A stretch of 64,000 nucleotides of DNA, taken from assembly GCF_910591885.1 (NCBI RefSeq), contig NW_025963548.1, positions 6,439,501-6,503,500 of the forward strand. The letters are read 5' to 3'. The translations under genes were made by a program, and so were the position numbers. The notes under the pieces were generated by a model. The model had not been told where the DNA came from, searched no databases, and saw only the letters and a program-made list of their open reading frames with translations. How positions within the stretch are numbered: the stretch's first letter is position 1; every line of letters begins with the position of its first letter. This stretch comes from Bombus terrestris. Taxonomy: Eukaryota > Arthropoda > Insecta > Hymenoptera > Apidae. This document shows, one piece after another, positions 11,348 through 25,164 of the stretch.

Positions 11348-11454
11348 TATAGGATGTAATACGTTATGATATATTACGTTATTACGTATAACGTTTTATT
11401 GCATCACTATATGACGTGTAACGTTATATACTATAACGTTATGAATTATTATCG
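9144..11454. repeat. R block, long form, 77 monomers (2,311 bp)
   Basis: Flanked by Y on both sides. It opens with ATATGACGTAGAACG then CATTACTAATTG. E starts are at 9204, 9414, 9834, 10104, 10374, 10674, 10944 and 11214. It has many private variants (TAACTTTATATTG, GTAGCGTTATG, AGGTCGTATTACG). It contains the longest open minus-strand frame. The block at 17933 is its shorter relative. Confidence 0.92.
10104..10373. repeat. 270-bp, 9-monomer higher-order unit (reference copy)
   Basis: The order is E F A G A A B C D. The same order recurs across the window, for example at 7614-7883, 4856-5125, 39100-39369 and 40029-40298. This is the basic second-level unit. Longer units keep the E F A G opening and the C D close and change the number of A and B monomers between them. 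Confidence 0.93.
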
Positions 11455-12685
11455 TTATATTGCATCACTATATGAAGTATAACGCTATATTGCATTACTA
11501 AATGACGTATAACGTTATATAGCTTCCCTTTATGACGTATAACGTTATGAACTATTACGTTATAACGTATAACGTTATGAACTATTCCGTTATAACGTAT
11601 AACGTTATGAACTGTTACGTTATAACGTATAACGTTATATTGCATCACTATAGGACGTATTACGTTATATACTATTACGTTAGAACGTATAACGTTATAT
11701 TGCATCACTACATGCCGTGTAACGTTATATTGCATCACTATAGGACGTATTACGTTGTATACTATTACGTTATAAAGTATAACGTTATACTGCATCACTA
11801 TATGACGTATAACGATATATTGCATTACTAAATGACGTATAACGTTATATAGCTTCTCTTTATGACGTATAACGTTATGAACTATTACGTTATAACGTAT
11901 AACGTTATATTGCATCACTATATGACGTATAACGTCATATTGCATGACTATAGGACGTATAACGTTATATTGCATCACTACATGACGTATAACGTTATAT
12001 TGCATCACTATAGGACGTATTACGTTATATACTATTACGTTATAACGTATAACGTTATACTGCATCACTATATGACGTATAACGATATATTGCATTACTA
12101 AAGGACGTATAACGTTATATAGCTTCTCTTTATGACGTGTAACGTTATGAACTATTACGTTATAACGTATAACGTTATATTGCATCACTATATGACGTAT
12201 AACGTCATATTGCATGTTTATAGGACGTATAACGTTATATTGCATCACTACTGATCGTATAACGTTATATACTTTTACGTTATAACGTATAACGTTGTAT
12301 TGCATCACTATATGACGTATAACGTCATATTGCATGACTATAGGACGTATAACGTTATATTGCATTACTACATGACGTATAACGTTATATTGCATCACTA
12401 TAGGACGTATTACGTTATATACTATTACGTTATAACGTATAACGTTATGCTGCATCACTATAGCACCTATAACGTTATATCGCATTACTGAATGACGCAT
12501 AACGTTATATAGCTTCTCTTTATGACGTGTAACGTTATGAACTATAACGTTATAACGTATAACGTTATATTGCATCACTATAGGATGTAATACGTTATGA
12601 TATATTACGTTATTACGTATAACGTTTTATTGCATCACTATATGACGTGTAACGTTATATACTATAACGTTATGAATTATTATCG
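11455..12685. repeat. Y-to-Y run, 41 monomers
   Basis: Opens with the ATGAAGTATAACG flank, then E with AGCTTCCC, an F triplet, and 9- and 11-mer-like modules. Its end, with ATGCTGCATCAC then ATAGCACC, matches the end of the R block. It looks like a join between the two families. Confidence 0.88.
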
Positions 12686-13615
12686 TTATATTGCATCACT
12701 ATATGAAGTATAACGCTATATTGCATTACTAAATGACGTATAACGTTATATAGCTTCTCTTTATGACGTTTAACGTTATGAACTATTACGTTATAACGTA
12801 TAACGTTATGAACTATTACGTTATAACGTATAACGTTATGAACTGTTACGTTATAACGTATAACGTTATATTGCATCACTATATCACGTATAACGTCATA
12901 TTGCATGACTATAGGACGTATAACGTTGTATTGCATCACTATAGGACGTATTACGTTATATACTATTACGTTAGAACGTATAATGTTATATTGCATCACT
13001 ATATGACGTATAACGTTATATTGCATCACTATATGACGTATAACGATATATTGCATTACTAAATGACGTATAACGTTATATAGCTTCTCTTTATGACGTA
13101 TAACGTTATGAACTATTACGTTATAACGTATAACGTTATATTGCATCACTATATGACGTATAACGTCATATTGCATGACTATAGGACGTATAACGTTGTA
13201 TTGCATCACTATAGGACGTATTACGTAATATACTATTACGTTAGAACGTATAACGTTATATTGCATCACTACATGACGTGTAACGTTATATTGCATCACT
13301 ATAGGACGCATTACGTTGTATACTATTACGTTATAACGTATAACGTTATACTGCATCACTATATGACGTATAACGATATATTGCATTACTAAATGACGTA
13401 TAACGTTATATAGCTTCTCTTTATGACGTATAACGTTATATACTACTACGTTATAACGTATAACGTTAGCTTGCATCACTATATGTCGTATAACGTTATA
13501 TTGTATCACTACTGATCGTATAACGTTATATACTTTTACGTTATAACGTATAACGTTGTATTGCATCACTATAGGACGTATAACGTTATATTGCATCACT
13601 ATATGACGTATAACG
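12686..13615. repeat. Y-to-X run, 31 monomers
   Basis: Two flank monomers, the E F F F 11-mer at 12746, the standard 11-mer at 13076, and the pre-X tail from 13406. A TTGTATCAC variant near 13501 marks this copy. Confidence 0.9.
13076..13405. repeat. 330-bp, 11-monomer higher-order unit (reference copy)
   Basis: The order is E F A G A B A A B C D. It differs from the 9-mer by one extra A-B pair; the first B carries GTTAGAACG and the second starts TTGTATAC. Similar copies start at 15384, 20094, 23424, 31345, 37152, 41951 and 43032. A second 11-mer type begins E F F F and starts at 12746, 19764, 23094 and 41621. Confidence 0.93.
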
Positions 13616-14693
13616 TTATATACTATTACGTTGAGGAGGAATAACGTCATATTGCATGACTATAGGACGTATAACGTTATATTGCATCACTACATGACGT
13701 ATAACGTTATATTGCATCACTATAGGACGTATTACGTTATATACTATTACGTTATAACGTATAACGTTATACTGCATCACTATATGACGTATAACGATAT
13801 ATTGCATTACTAAATGACGTATAACGTTATATAGCTTCTCTTTATGACGTGTAACGTTATGAACTATTACGTTATGACGTATAACGTTATATTGTATCAC
13901 TATATGACGTATAACGTCATATTGCATGACTATAGGACGTATTACGTTATATACTATCACGTTATAACGTATAACGTTATATTGCATCACTATATGACGG
14001 ATAACGATATATTGCATTACTAAATGACGTATAACGTTATATAGCTTCTCTTTATGACGTGTAACGTTATGAACTATTACGGTATAACTTATAACATTAT
14101 ATTGCATCACTATATGACGTATAACGTCATATTGCATGACTATAGGACGTATAACGTTATATCGCATTACTGAATGACGTATAACGTTATATAGCTTCTC
14201 TTTATGACGTATAACGTTATGAACTATTACGCTATAACGCCTAACGTTATATTGCATCACTATATGACGTATAACGTCATATTGCATGACTATAGGACGT
14301 ATAACGTTATATTGCATCACTACATGACGTATAACGTTATATTGCATCACTATAGGACGTATTACGTTATATACTATTACGTTATAACGTATAACGTTAT
14401 ACTGCATCACTATATGACGTATAACGAAATATTGCATTACTAAATGACGTATAACGTTATATATCTTCTCCTTATGACGTGTAACGTTATGAAATATTAC
14501 GTTATAACGTATAACGTTATATTGCATCACTATATGACGTATAACGTCATATTGCATGACTACAGGACGTAACGTTATATTGCATCACTATAGGATGTAA
14601 TACGTTATGATATATTACGTTGTTACGTATAACGTTTTATTGCATAACTATATGACGTATAACGATATACTATAACGTTACGAATTAATATCG
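13616..14693. repeat. P block, 36 monomers
   Basis: Standard order. Its Y carries TTACGAATTAATATCG, unique in the window. Confidence 0.92.
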
Positions 14694-15923
14694 TTATATT
14701 GCATCACTAAATGACGTATAACGTTATATTGTATTACTAAATGACGTATAACGTTATATTGCATCACTATAGGACGTATTACGTTATATACTATTACGTT
14801 ATAACGTATAACGTTATACTGCATCACTATATGACGTATAACGATATATTGCATGACTATAGGACGTATAACGTTATATTGCATCACTACATGACGTATA
14901 ACGTTATATTGCATCACTATAGGACGTATTACGTTATATACTATTACGTTATAACGTATAACGTTATACTGCATCACTATATGACGTATAACGATATATT
15001 GCATTACTAAATGACGTATAACGTTATATAGCTTCTCTTTATGACGTATAACGTTATGAACTATTACGTTATAACGTATAACGTTATAATGCATCACTAT
15101 ATGACGTATAACGTCATATTGCATGACTATAGGACGTATAACGTTATATTGCATCACTATAGGACGTATAACGTTATATTGCATCACTATATGACGTATA
15201 ACGTCATATTGCATGACTATAGGACGTATAGCGTTGTATTGCATCACTATAGGACGTATTACGTTATATACTATTACGTTAGAACGTATAACGTTATATT
15301 GCATCACTATATGACGTATAACGTTATATTGCATCACTATATGACGTATAACGATATATTGCATTACTAAATGACGTATAACGTTATATAGCTTCTCTTT
15401 ATGACGTATAACGTTATGAACTATTACGTTATAACGTATAACGTTATATTGCATCACTATATGACGTATAACGTCATATTGCATGACTATAGGACGTATA
15501 ACGTTGTATTGCATCACTATAGGACGTATTACGTAATATACTATTACGTTAGAACGTATAACGTTATATTGCATCACTACATGACGTGTAACGTTATATT
15601 GCATCACTATAGGACGCATTACGTTGTATATTATTACGTTATAACGTATAACGTTATACTGCATCACTATATGACGTATAACGATATATTGCATTACTAA
15701 ATGACGTATAACGTTATATAGCTTCTCTTTATGACGTATAACGTTATATACTACTACGTTATAACGTATAACGTTAGCTTGCATCACTATATGTCGTATA
15801 ACGTTATATTGCATCACTACTGATCGTATAACGTTATATACTTTTACGTTATAACGTATAACGTTGTATTGCATCACTATAGGACGTATAACGTTATATT
15901 GCATCACTATATGACGTATAACG
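14694..15923. repeat. Y-to-X run, 41 monomers
   Basis: E starts at 15024, 15384 and 15714 give modules of 12 and 11 monomers before the seven-monomer tail. The 12-mer has an extra A G pair. An ATAATGCATCAC variant near 15087 is private. Confidence 0.9.
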
Positions 15924-17001
15924 TTATATACTATTACGTTGAGGAGGAATAACGTCATATTGCATGACTATAGGACGTATAACGTTATATTGCATCACTA
16001 CATGACGTATAACGTTATATTGCATCACTATAGGACGTATTACGTTATATACTATTACGTTATAACGTATAACGTTATACTGCATCACTATATGACGTAT
16101 AACGATATATTGCATTACTAAATGACGTATAACGTTATATAGCTTCTCTTTATGACGTGTAACGTTATGAACTATTACGTTATGACGTATAACGTTATAT
16201 TGTATCACTATATGACGTATAACGTCATATTGCATGACTATAGGACGTATTACGTTATATACTATCACGTTATAACGTATAACGTTATATTGCATCACTA
16301 TATGACGGATAACGATATATTGCATTACTAAATGACGTATAACGTTATATAGCTTCTCTTTATGACGTGTAACGTTATGAACTATTACGGTATAACTTAT
16401 AACATTATATTGCATCACTATATGACGTATAACGTCATATTGCATGACTATAGGACGTATAACGTTATATCGCATTACTGAATGACGTATAACGTTATAT
16501 AGCTAATCTTTATGACGTATAACGTTATGAACTATTACGCTATAACGCCTAACGTTATATTGCATCACTATATGACGTATAACGTCATATTGCATGACTA
16601 TAGGACGTATAACGTTATATTGCATCACTACATGACGTATAACGTTATATTGCATCACTATAGGACGTATTACGTTATATACTATTACGTTATAACGTAT
16701 AACGTTATACTGCATCACTATATGACGTATAACGAAATATTGCATTACTAAATGACGTATAACGTTATATATCTTCTCCTTATGACGTGTAACGTTATGA
16801 AATATTACGTTATAACGTATAACGTTATATTGCATCACTATATGACGTATAACGTCATATTGCATGACTACAGAACGTAACGTTATATTGCATCACTATA
16901 GGATGTAATACGTTATGATATATTACGTTGTTACGTATAACGTTTTATTGCATAACTATATGACGTATAACGATATACTATAACGTTATGAATTAATATC
17001 G
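15924..17001. repeat. P block, 36 monomers, with an altered E
   Basis: Standard order, 2,308 bp after the previous P block. The E near 16495 reads TAGCTAATCTTTATG, the only such change seen, and it breaks the minus-strand frame. The 28-bp G reads ACAGAACGTAACG. Confidence 0.92.
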
Positions 17002-17932
17002 TTATATTGCATCACTAAATGACGTATAACGTTATATTGTATTACTAAATGACGTATAACGTTATATTGCATCACTAAAGGACGTATTACGTTATATACT
17101 ATTACGTTATAACGTATAACGTTATACTGCATCACTATATGACGCATAACGATATATTGCATGACTATAGGACGTATAACGTTATATTGCATCACTACAT
17201 GACGTATAACGTTATATTGCATCACTATAGGACGTATTACGTTATATACTATTACGTTATAACGTATAACGTTATACTGCATCACTATATGACGTATAAC
17301 GATATATTGCATTACTAAATGACGTATAACGTTATATAGCTTCTCTTTATGACGTATAACGTTATGAACTATTACGTTATAACGTATAACGTTATATTGC
17401 ATCACTATATGACGTATAACGTCATATTGCATGACTATAGGACGTATAACGTTATATTGCATCACTACATGACGTATAACGTTATATTGCATCACTATAG
17501 GACGTATTACGTTATATACTATTACGTTATAACGTATAACGTTATACTGCATCACTATATGACGTATAACGATATATTGCATTACTAAAGGACGTATAAC
17601 GTTATATAGCTTCTCTTTATGACGTGTAACGTTATGAACTATTACGTTATAACGTATAACGTTATATTGCATCACTATATGACGTATAACGTCATATTGC
17701 ATGACTATAGGACGTATAACGTTATATTGCATCACTACTGATCGTATAACGTTATATACTTTTACGTTATAACGTATAACGTTGTATTGCATCACTATAT
17801 GACGTATAACGTCATATTGCATGACTATAGGACGTATAACGTTATATTGCATCACTACATTACGTATAACGTTTTATTGCATCACTATATGACGTATAAC
17901 GTTATATACTATAACGTTATGAATTAATATCG
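17002..17932. repeat. Y-to-Y run, 31 monomers
   Basis: E starts at 17332 and 17602. It is related to 7284-9143 but lacks the F-triplet and AGGGTTC section, and ends in the same ACATTACG plus TTTTATTGC signature before Y. Confidence 0.9.
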
Positions 17933-19703
17933 TTATATTGCATCACTATATGACGTAGAACGTTGTATTGCATTACTAATTGACGTATAACGTTATATAG
18001 CTTCTCTTTATGACGTATAACGTTATGAACTATTACGTTATAACGTATAACATTATATTGCATCACTATATGACGTATAACGTCATATTGCATGACTATA
18101 GGACGTATTACGATATATACTATTACGTTATAACGTATAACGTTATACTGCATCATTATATGACGTATAACGATATATTGCATTACTAAATGACGCTTAA
18201 CGTTATATAGCTTCTCTTTATGACGTGTAGCGTTATGAACTATTACGTTATAACGTATAACTTTATATTGCATCACTATATGACGTATAACGTCATGTTG
18301 CATGACTATAGTACGTATAACGTTATATTGCATCACTACATGACGTATAACGTTATATTGCATCACTATAGGACGTATTACGTTATATACTATCACGTTA
18401 TAACATATAACGTTATATTGCATCACTATATGACGTATAACGTCATATTGCATGACTATAGGACGTATAACGTTATATTGCATCACTACATGACGTATAA
18501 CGCTATATTGCATCACTATAGGTCGTATTACGTTATATACTATTACGTTATAACGTATAACGTTATACTGCATCACTATAGCACGTATAATGTTATATCG
18601 CATTACTGAATGACGTATAACGTTATATAGCTTCTCTTTATGACGTATAACGTTATGAACTATTACGCTATAACGCATAACGTTATATTGCATCACTATA
18701 TGACGTATAACGTCATGTTGCATGACTATAGGACGTATAACGTTATATTGCATCACTACATGACGTATAACGTTATATTGCATCACTATAGGACGTATTA
18801 CGTTATATACTATTACGTTATAACGTATAACGTTATACTGCATCACTATATGACGTATAACGATATATTGCATTACTAAATGACGTATAACGTTATATAG
18901 CTTCTCTTTATGACGTGTAACGTTATGAACTATTACGTTATAACGTATAACGTTATATTGCATCACTATATGACGTATAACGTCATATTGCATGACTACA
19001 GGACTTATAACGTTATATTGCATCACTATAGGACGTATTACGTTATATTGCATCACTACATCACGTATAACGTTATATTGCATCACTATAGGACGTATTA
19101 CGTTATATACTATCACGTTATAACGTATAACGTTATATTGCATCACTATATGACGTATAACGATATATTGCATTACTAAATGACGTATAACGTTATAAAG
19201 CTTCTCTTTATGTCGTGTAACGTTATGAACTATTACGTTATAACGTATAACGTTATATTGCATCACTATATGACGTATAACGTCATATTGCATGACTATA
19301 GGACGTATAACGTTATATTGCATTACTACATGACGTATAACGTTATATTGCATCGCTATAGGACGTATTACGTTATATACTATTACGTTATAACGTATAA
19401 CGTTATGCTGCATCACTATAGCACCTATAACGTTATATCGCATTACTGAATGACGCATAACGTTATATAGCTTCTCTTTATGACGTGTAACGTTATGAAC
19501 TATAACGTTATAACGTATAACGTTATATTGCATCACTGTATGACGTATAACGTCATATTGCATGACTACAGGACGTATAACGTTATATTGCATCACTATA
19601 GGATGTAATACGTTATGATATATTACGTTATTACGTATAACGTTTTATTGCATCACTATATGACGTGTAACGTTATATACTATAACGTTATGAATTATTA
19701 TCG
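17933..19703. repeat. R block, short form, 59 monomers (1,771 bp)
   Basis: Copy of 9144-11454 at +8,789 bp, changing to +8,519 bp after one 270-bp unit is missing. Near its end a second 270-bp unit is missing. Total loss against the long form is exactly 540 bp, two 9-mers. Private variants of the long form are shared. Confidence 0.92.
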
Positions 19704-20603
19704 TTATATTGCATCACTATATGAAGTATAACGCTATATTGCATTACTAAATGACGTATAACGTTATATAGCTTCTCTTTATGACGTATAACGTTATGAA
19801 CTATTACGTTATAACGTATAACGTTATGAACTATTACGTTATAACGTATAACGTTATGAACTGTTACGTTATAACGTATAACGTTATATTGCATCACTAT
19901 ATGACGTATAACGTCATATTGCATGACTATAGGACGTATAACGTTGTATTGCATCACTATAGGACGTATTACGTTATATACTATTACGTTAGAACGTATA
20001 ACGTTATATTGCATCACTATATGACGTATAACGTTATATTGCATCACTATATGACGTATAACGATATATTGCATTACTAAATGACGTATAACGTTATATA
20101 GCTTCTCTTTATGACGTATAACGTTATGAACTATTACGTTATAACGTATAACGTTATATTGCATCACTATATGACGTATAACGTCATATTGCATGACTAT
20201 AGGACGTATAACGTTGTATTGCATCACTATAGGACGTATTACGTAATATACTATTACGTTAGAACGTATAACGTTATATTGCATCACTACATGACGTGTA
20301 ACGTTATATTGCATCACTATAGGACGCATTACGTTGTATACTATTACGTTATAACGTATAACGTTATACTGCATCACTATATGACGTATAACGATATATT
20401 GCATTACTAAATGACGTATAACGTTATATAGCTTCTCTTTATGACGTATAACGTTATGAACTATTACGTTATAACGTATAACGTTATATTGCATCACTAT
20501 AAGACGTGTAACGTTATATTGGATCACTGTAGGACGTATTACGTTATGATATTTAACGTCATAACGTGTAACGTTATATTGCATCACTATATGACGTATA
20601 ACG
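19704..20603. repeat. Y-to-X run, 30 monomers
   Basis: Two flank monomers, 11-mers at 19764 and 20094, and the six-monomer GCGGAGG left flank. This is the start of copy 1 of the 3,330-bp tandem duplication. Confidence 0.9.
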
Positions 20604-20634
20604 TTATATACAATTACGTTGCGGAGGAATAACG
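20604..20634. repeat. Landmark X, GCGGAGG subtype, 31 bp (9 copies)
   Basis: This is X with GTTGCGGAGGAATAACG. Copies start at 20604, 23934, 32906, 43542, 45583, 52159, 55523, 56845 and 63932. It is preceded by a signature string: usually an A ending AAGACGTGTAACG, then TTGGATCACTGTAGG, then TATGATATTTAACGTCATAA, then A. It is followed by a monomer starting TTATAGTGC. The flanks travel with it. Confidence 0.92.
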
Positions 20635-20844
20635 TTATAGTGCATCACTGTATGACGTATAACGTTATATACTACTACGTTATAACGTATAACGTTAGCT
20701 TGCATCACTATATGTCGTATAACGTTATATTGCATCACTACTGATCGTATAACGTTATATACTTTTACGTTATAACGTATAACGTTATATTGCATCACTA
20801 TAGGACGTATAACGTTATATTGCATCACTATATGACGTATAACG
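20604..20844. repeat. 241-bp X-X module
   Basis: X(GCGGAGG), a TTATAGTGC monomer, then the same tail that precedes X(GAGGAGG) elsewhere: ACTACTACG, TTAGCTTGC, CTACTGATCG, ACTTTTACG, A, A. The next monomer is another X. The module recurs at 23934, 32906, 43542, 45583 and 55523. Confidence 0.92.
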
Positions 20845-21834
20845 TTATATACAATTACGTTGAGGAGGAATAACGTCATATTGCATGACTATAGGACGTA
20901 TAACGTTATATTGCATCACTACATGACGTATAACGTTATATTGCATCACTATAGGACGTATTACGTTATATACCATTACGTTATAACGTATAACGTTATA
21001 CTGCATCACTATATGACGTATAACGATATATTGCATTACTAAATGACGTATAACGTTATATAGCTTCTCTTTATGACGTGTAACGTTATGAACTATTACG
21101 TTATGACGTATAACGTTATATTGTATCACTATATGACGGATAACGATATATTGCATTACTAAATGACGTATAACGTTATATAGCTTCTCTTTATGACGTG
21201 TAACGTTATGAACTATTACGGTATAACTTATAACATTATATTGCATCACTATATGACGTATAACGTCATATTGCATGACTATAGGACGTATAACGTTATA
21301 TCGCATTACTGAATGACGTATAACGTTATATAGCTTCTCTTTATGACGTATAACGTTATGAACTATTACGCTATAACGCCTAACGTTATATTGCATCACT
21401 ATATGACGTATAACGTCATATTGCATGACTATAGGATGTATAACGTTATATTGCATCACTACATGACGTATAACGTTATATTGCATCACTATAGGACGTA
21501 TTACGTTATATACTATTACGTTATAACGTATAACGTTATACTGCATCACTATATGACGTATAACGAAATATTGCATTACTAAATGACGTATAACGTTATA
21601 TATCTTCTCCTTATGACGTGTAACGTTATGAAAGATTACGTTATAACGTATAACGTTATATTGCATCACTATATGACGCATAACGTCATATTGCATGACT
21701 ACAGGACGTATAACGTTATATTGCATCACTATAGGATGTAATACGTTATGATATATTACGTTGTTACGTATAACGTTTTATTGCATAACTATATGACGTA
21801 TAACGATATACTATAACGTTATGAATGAATATCG
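20845..21834. repeat. P block, 33 monomers (990 bp)
   Basis: Lacks three monomers of the 36-monomer form: the TTGTATCAC and CGGATAACG monomers have fused into one, removing two whole units and two part units. The pre-Y G is full length. X has CAATTACG. Confidence 0.9.
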
Positions 21835-23933
21835 TTATATTGCATCACTAAATGACGTATAACGTTATATTGTATTACTAAATGACGTATAACGTTATAT
21901 TGCATCACTATAGGACGTATTACGTTATATACTATTACGTTATAACGTATAACGTTATACTGCATCACTATATGACGTATAACGATATATTGCATGACTA
22001 TAGGACGTATAACGTTATATTGCATCACTACATGACGTATAACGTTATATTGCATCACTATAGGACGTATTACGTTATATACTATTACGTTATAACGTAT
22101 AACGTTATACTGCATCGCTATATGACGTATAACGATATATTGCATTACTAAATGACGTATAACGTTATATAGCTTCTCTTTATGACGTATAACGTTATGA
22201 ACTATTACGTTATAACGTATAACGTTATATTGCATCACTATATGACGTATAACGTCATATTGCATGACTATTGGACGTATAACGTTATATTGCATCACTA
22301 CATGACGTATAACGTTATATTGCATCACTATAGGACGTATTACGTTATATACTATTACGTTATAACGTATAACGTTATACTGCATCACTATATGACGTAT
22401 AACGATATATTGCATTACTAAAGGACGTATAACGTTATATAGCTTCTCTTTATGACGTGTAACGTTATGAACTATTACGTTATAACGTATAACGTTATGA
22501 ACTATTACGTTATAACGTATAACGTTATGAACTGTTACGTTATAACGTATAACGTTATATTGCATCACTATATGACGTATAACGTCATATTGCATGACTA
22601 TAGGACGTATAACGTTATATTGCATCACTACATGACGTGTAACGTTATATTGCATCACTACAGGACGTATTACGTTCTATACTATTACGTTATAACGTAT
22701 AACGTTATACTGCATCACTATATGACGTATAACGATATATTGCATTACTAAATGACGTATAACGTTATAGGGTTCTCTTTATGACGTATAACGTTATGAA
22801 CTATTACGTTATAACGTATAACGTTATATTGCATCACTTTATGACGTATAACGTCATATTGCATGACTATAGGACGTATAACGTTGTATTGCATCACTAT
22901 AGGACGTATTACGTTATATACTATTACGTTAGAACGTATAACGTTATATTGCATCACTACATGCCGTGTAACGTTATATTGCATCACTATAAGACGTATT
23001 ACGTTGTATACTATTACGTTATAACGTATAACGTTATACTGCATCACTATATGACGTATAACGATATATTGCATTACTAATTGACGTATAACGTTATATA
23101 GCTTCTCTTTATGACGTATAACGTTATGAACTATTACGTTATAACGTATAACGTTATGAACTATTACGTTATAACGTATAACGTTATGAACTGTTACGTT
23201 ATAACGTATAACGTTATATTGCATCACTATATGACGTATAACGTCATATTGCATGACTATAGGACGTATAACGTTGTATTGCATCACTATAGGACGTATT
23301 ACGTTATATACTATTACGTTAGAACGTATAACGTTATATTGCATCACTATATGACGTATAACGTTATATTGCATCACTATATGACGTATAACGATATATT
23401 GCATTACTAAATGACGTATAACGTTATATAGCTTCTCTTTATGACGTATAACGTTATGAACTATTACGTTATAACGTATAACGTTATATTGCATCACTAT
23501 ATGACGTATAACGTCATATTGCATGACTATAGGACGTATAACGTTGTATTGCATCACTATAGGACGTATTACGTAATATACTATTACGTTAGAACGTATA
23601 ACGTTATATTGCATCACTACATGACGTGTAACGTTATATTGCATCACTATAGGACGCATTACGTTGTATACTATTACGTTATAACGTATAACGTTATACT
23701 GCATCACTATATGACGTATAACGATATATTGCATTACTAAATGACGTATAACGTTATATAGCTTCTCTTTATGACGTATAACGTTATGAACTATTACGTT
23801 ATAACGTATAACGTTATATTGCATCACTATAAGACGTGTAACGTTATATTGGATCACTGTAGGACGTATTACGTTATGATATTTAACGTCATAACGTGTA
23901 ACGTTATATTGCATCACTATATGACGTATAACG
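21835..23933. repeat. Y-to-X run, 70 monomers
   Basis: E starts at 22165, 22435, 22765 (29 bp), 23094, 23424 and 23754. The boundary between the two 3,330-bp copies falls near 23,090, where the F-triplet module begins again. Confidence 0.9.
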
Positions 23934-24174
23934 TTATATACAATTACGTTGCGGAGGAATAACGTTATAGTGCATCACTGTATGACGTATAACGTTATAT
24001 ACTACTACGTTATAACGTATAACGTTAGCTTGCATCACTATATGTCGTATAACGTTATATTGCATCACTACTGATCGTATAACGTTATATACTTTTACGT
24101 TATAACGTATAACGTTATATTGCATCACTATAGGACGTATAACGTTATATTGCATCACTATATGACGTATAACG
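23934..24174. repeat. 241-bp X-X module, second copy
   Basis: Same order as 20604-20844 at +3,330 bp; I saw no difference. Confidence 0.9.
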
Positions 24175-25164
24175 TTATATACAATTACGTTGAGGAGGAA
24201 TAACGTCATATTGCATGACTATAGGACGTATAACGTTATATTGCATCACTACATGACGTATAACGTTATATTGCATCACTATAGGACGTATAACGTTATA
24301 TACCATTACGTTATAACGTATAACGTTATACTGCATCACTATATGACGTATAACGATATATTGCATTACTAAATGACGTATAACGTTATATAGCTTCTCT
24401 TTATGACGTGTAACGTTATGAACTATTACGTTATGACGTATAACGTTATATTGTATCACTATATGACGGATAACGATATATTGCATTACTAAATGACGTA
24501 TAACGTTATATAGCTTCTCTTTATGACGTGTAACGTTATGAACTATTACGGTATAACTTATAACATTATATTGCATCACTATATGACGTATAACGTCATA
24601 TTGCATGACTATAGGACGTATAACGTTATATCGCATTACTGAATGACGTATAACGTTATATAGCTTCTCTTTATGACGTATAACGTTATGAACTATTACG
24701 CTATAACGCCTAACGTTATATTGCATCACTATATGACGTATAACGTCATATTGCATGACTATAGGATGTATAACGTTATATTGCATCACTACATGACGTA
24801 TAACGTTATATTGCATCACTATAGGACGTATTACGTTATATACTATTACGTTATAACGTATAACGTTATACTGCATCACTATATGACGTATAACGAAATA
24901 TTGCATTACTAAATGACGTATAACGTTATATATCTTCTCCTTATGACGTGTAACGTTATGAAAGATTACGTTATAACGTATAACGTTATATTGCATCACT
25001 ATATGACGCATAACGTCATATTGCATGACTACAGGACGTATAACGTTATATTGCATCACTATAGGATGTAATACGTTATGATATATTACGTTGTTACGTA
25101 TAACGTTTTATTGCATAACTATATGACGTATAACGATATACTATAACGTTATGAATGAATATCG
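24175..25164. repeat. P block, 33 monomers
   Basis: Copy of 20845-21834. It has GGACGTATAACG near 24290 where copy 1 has GGACGTATTACG. Confidence 0.9.
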
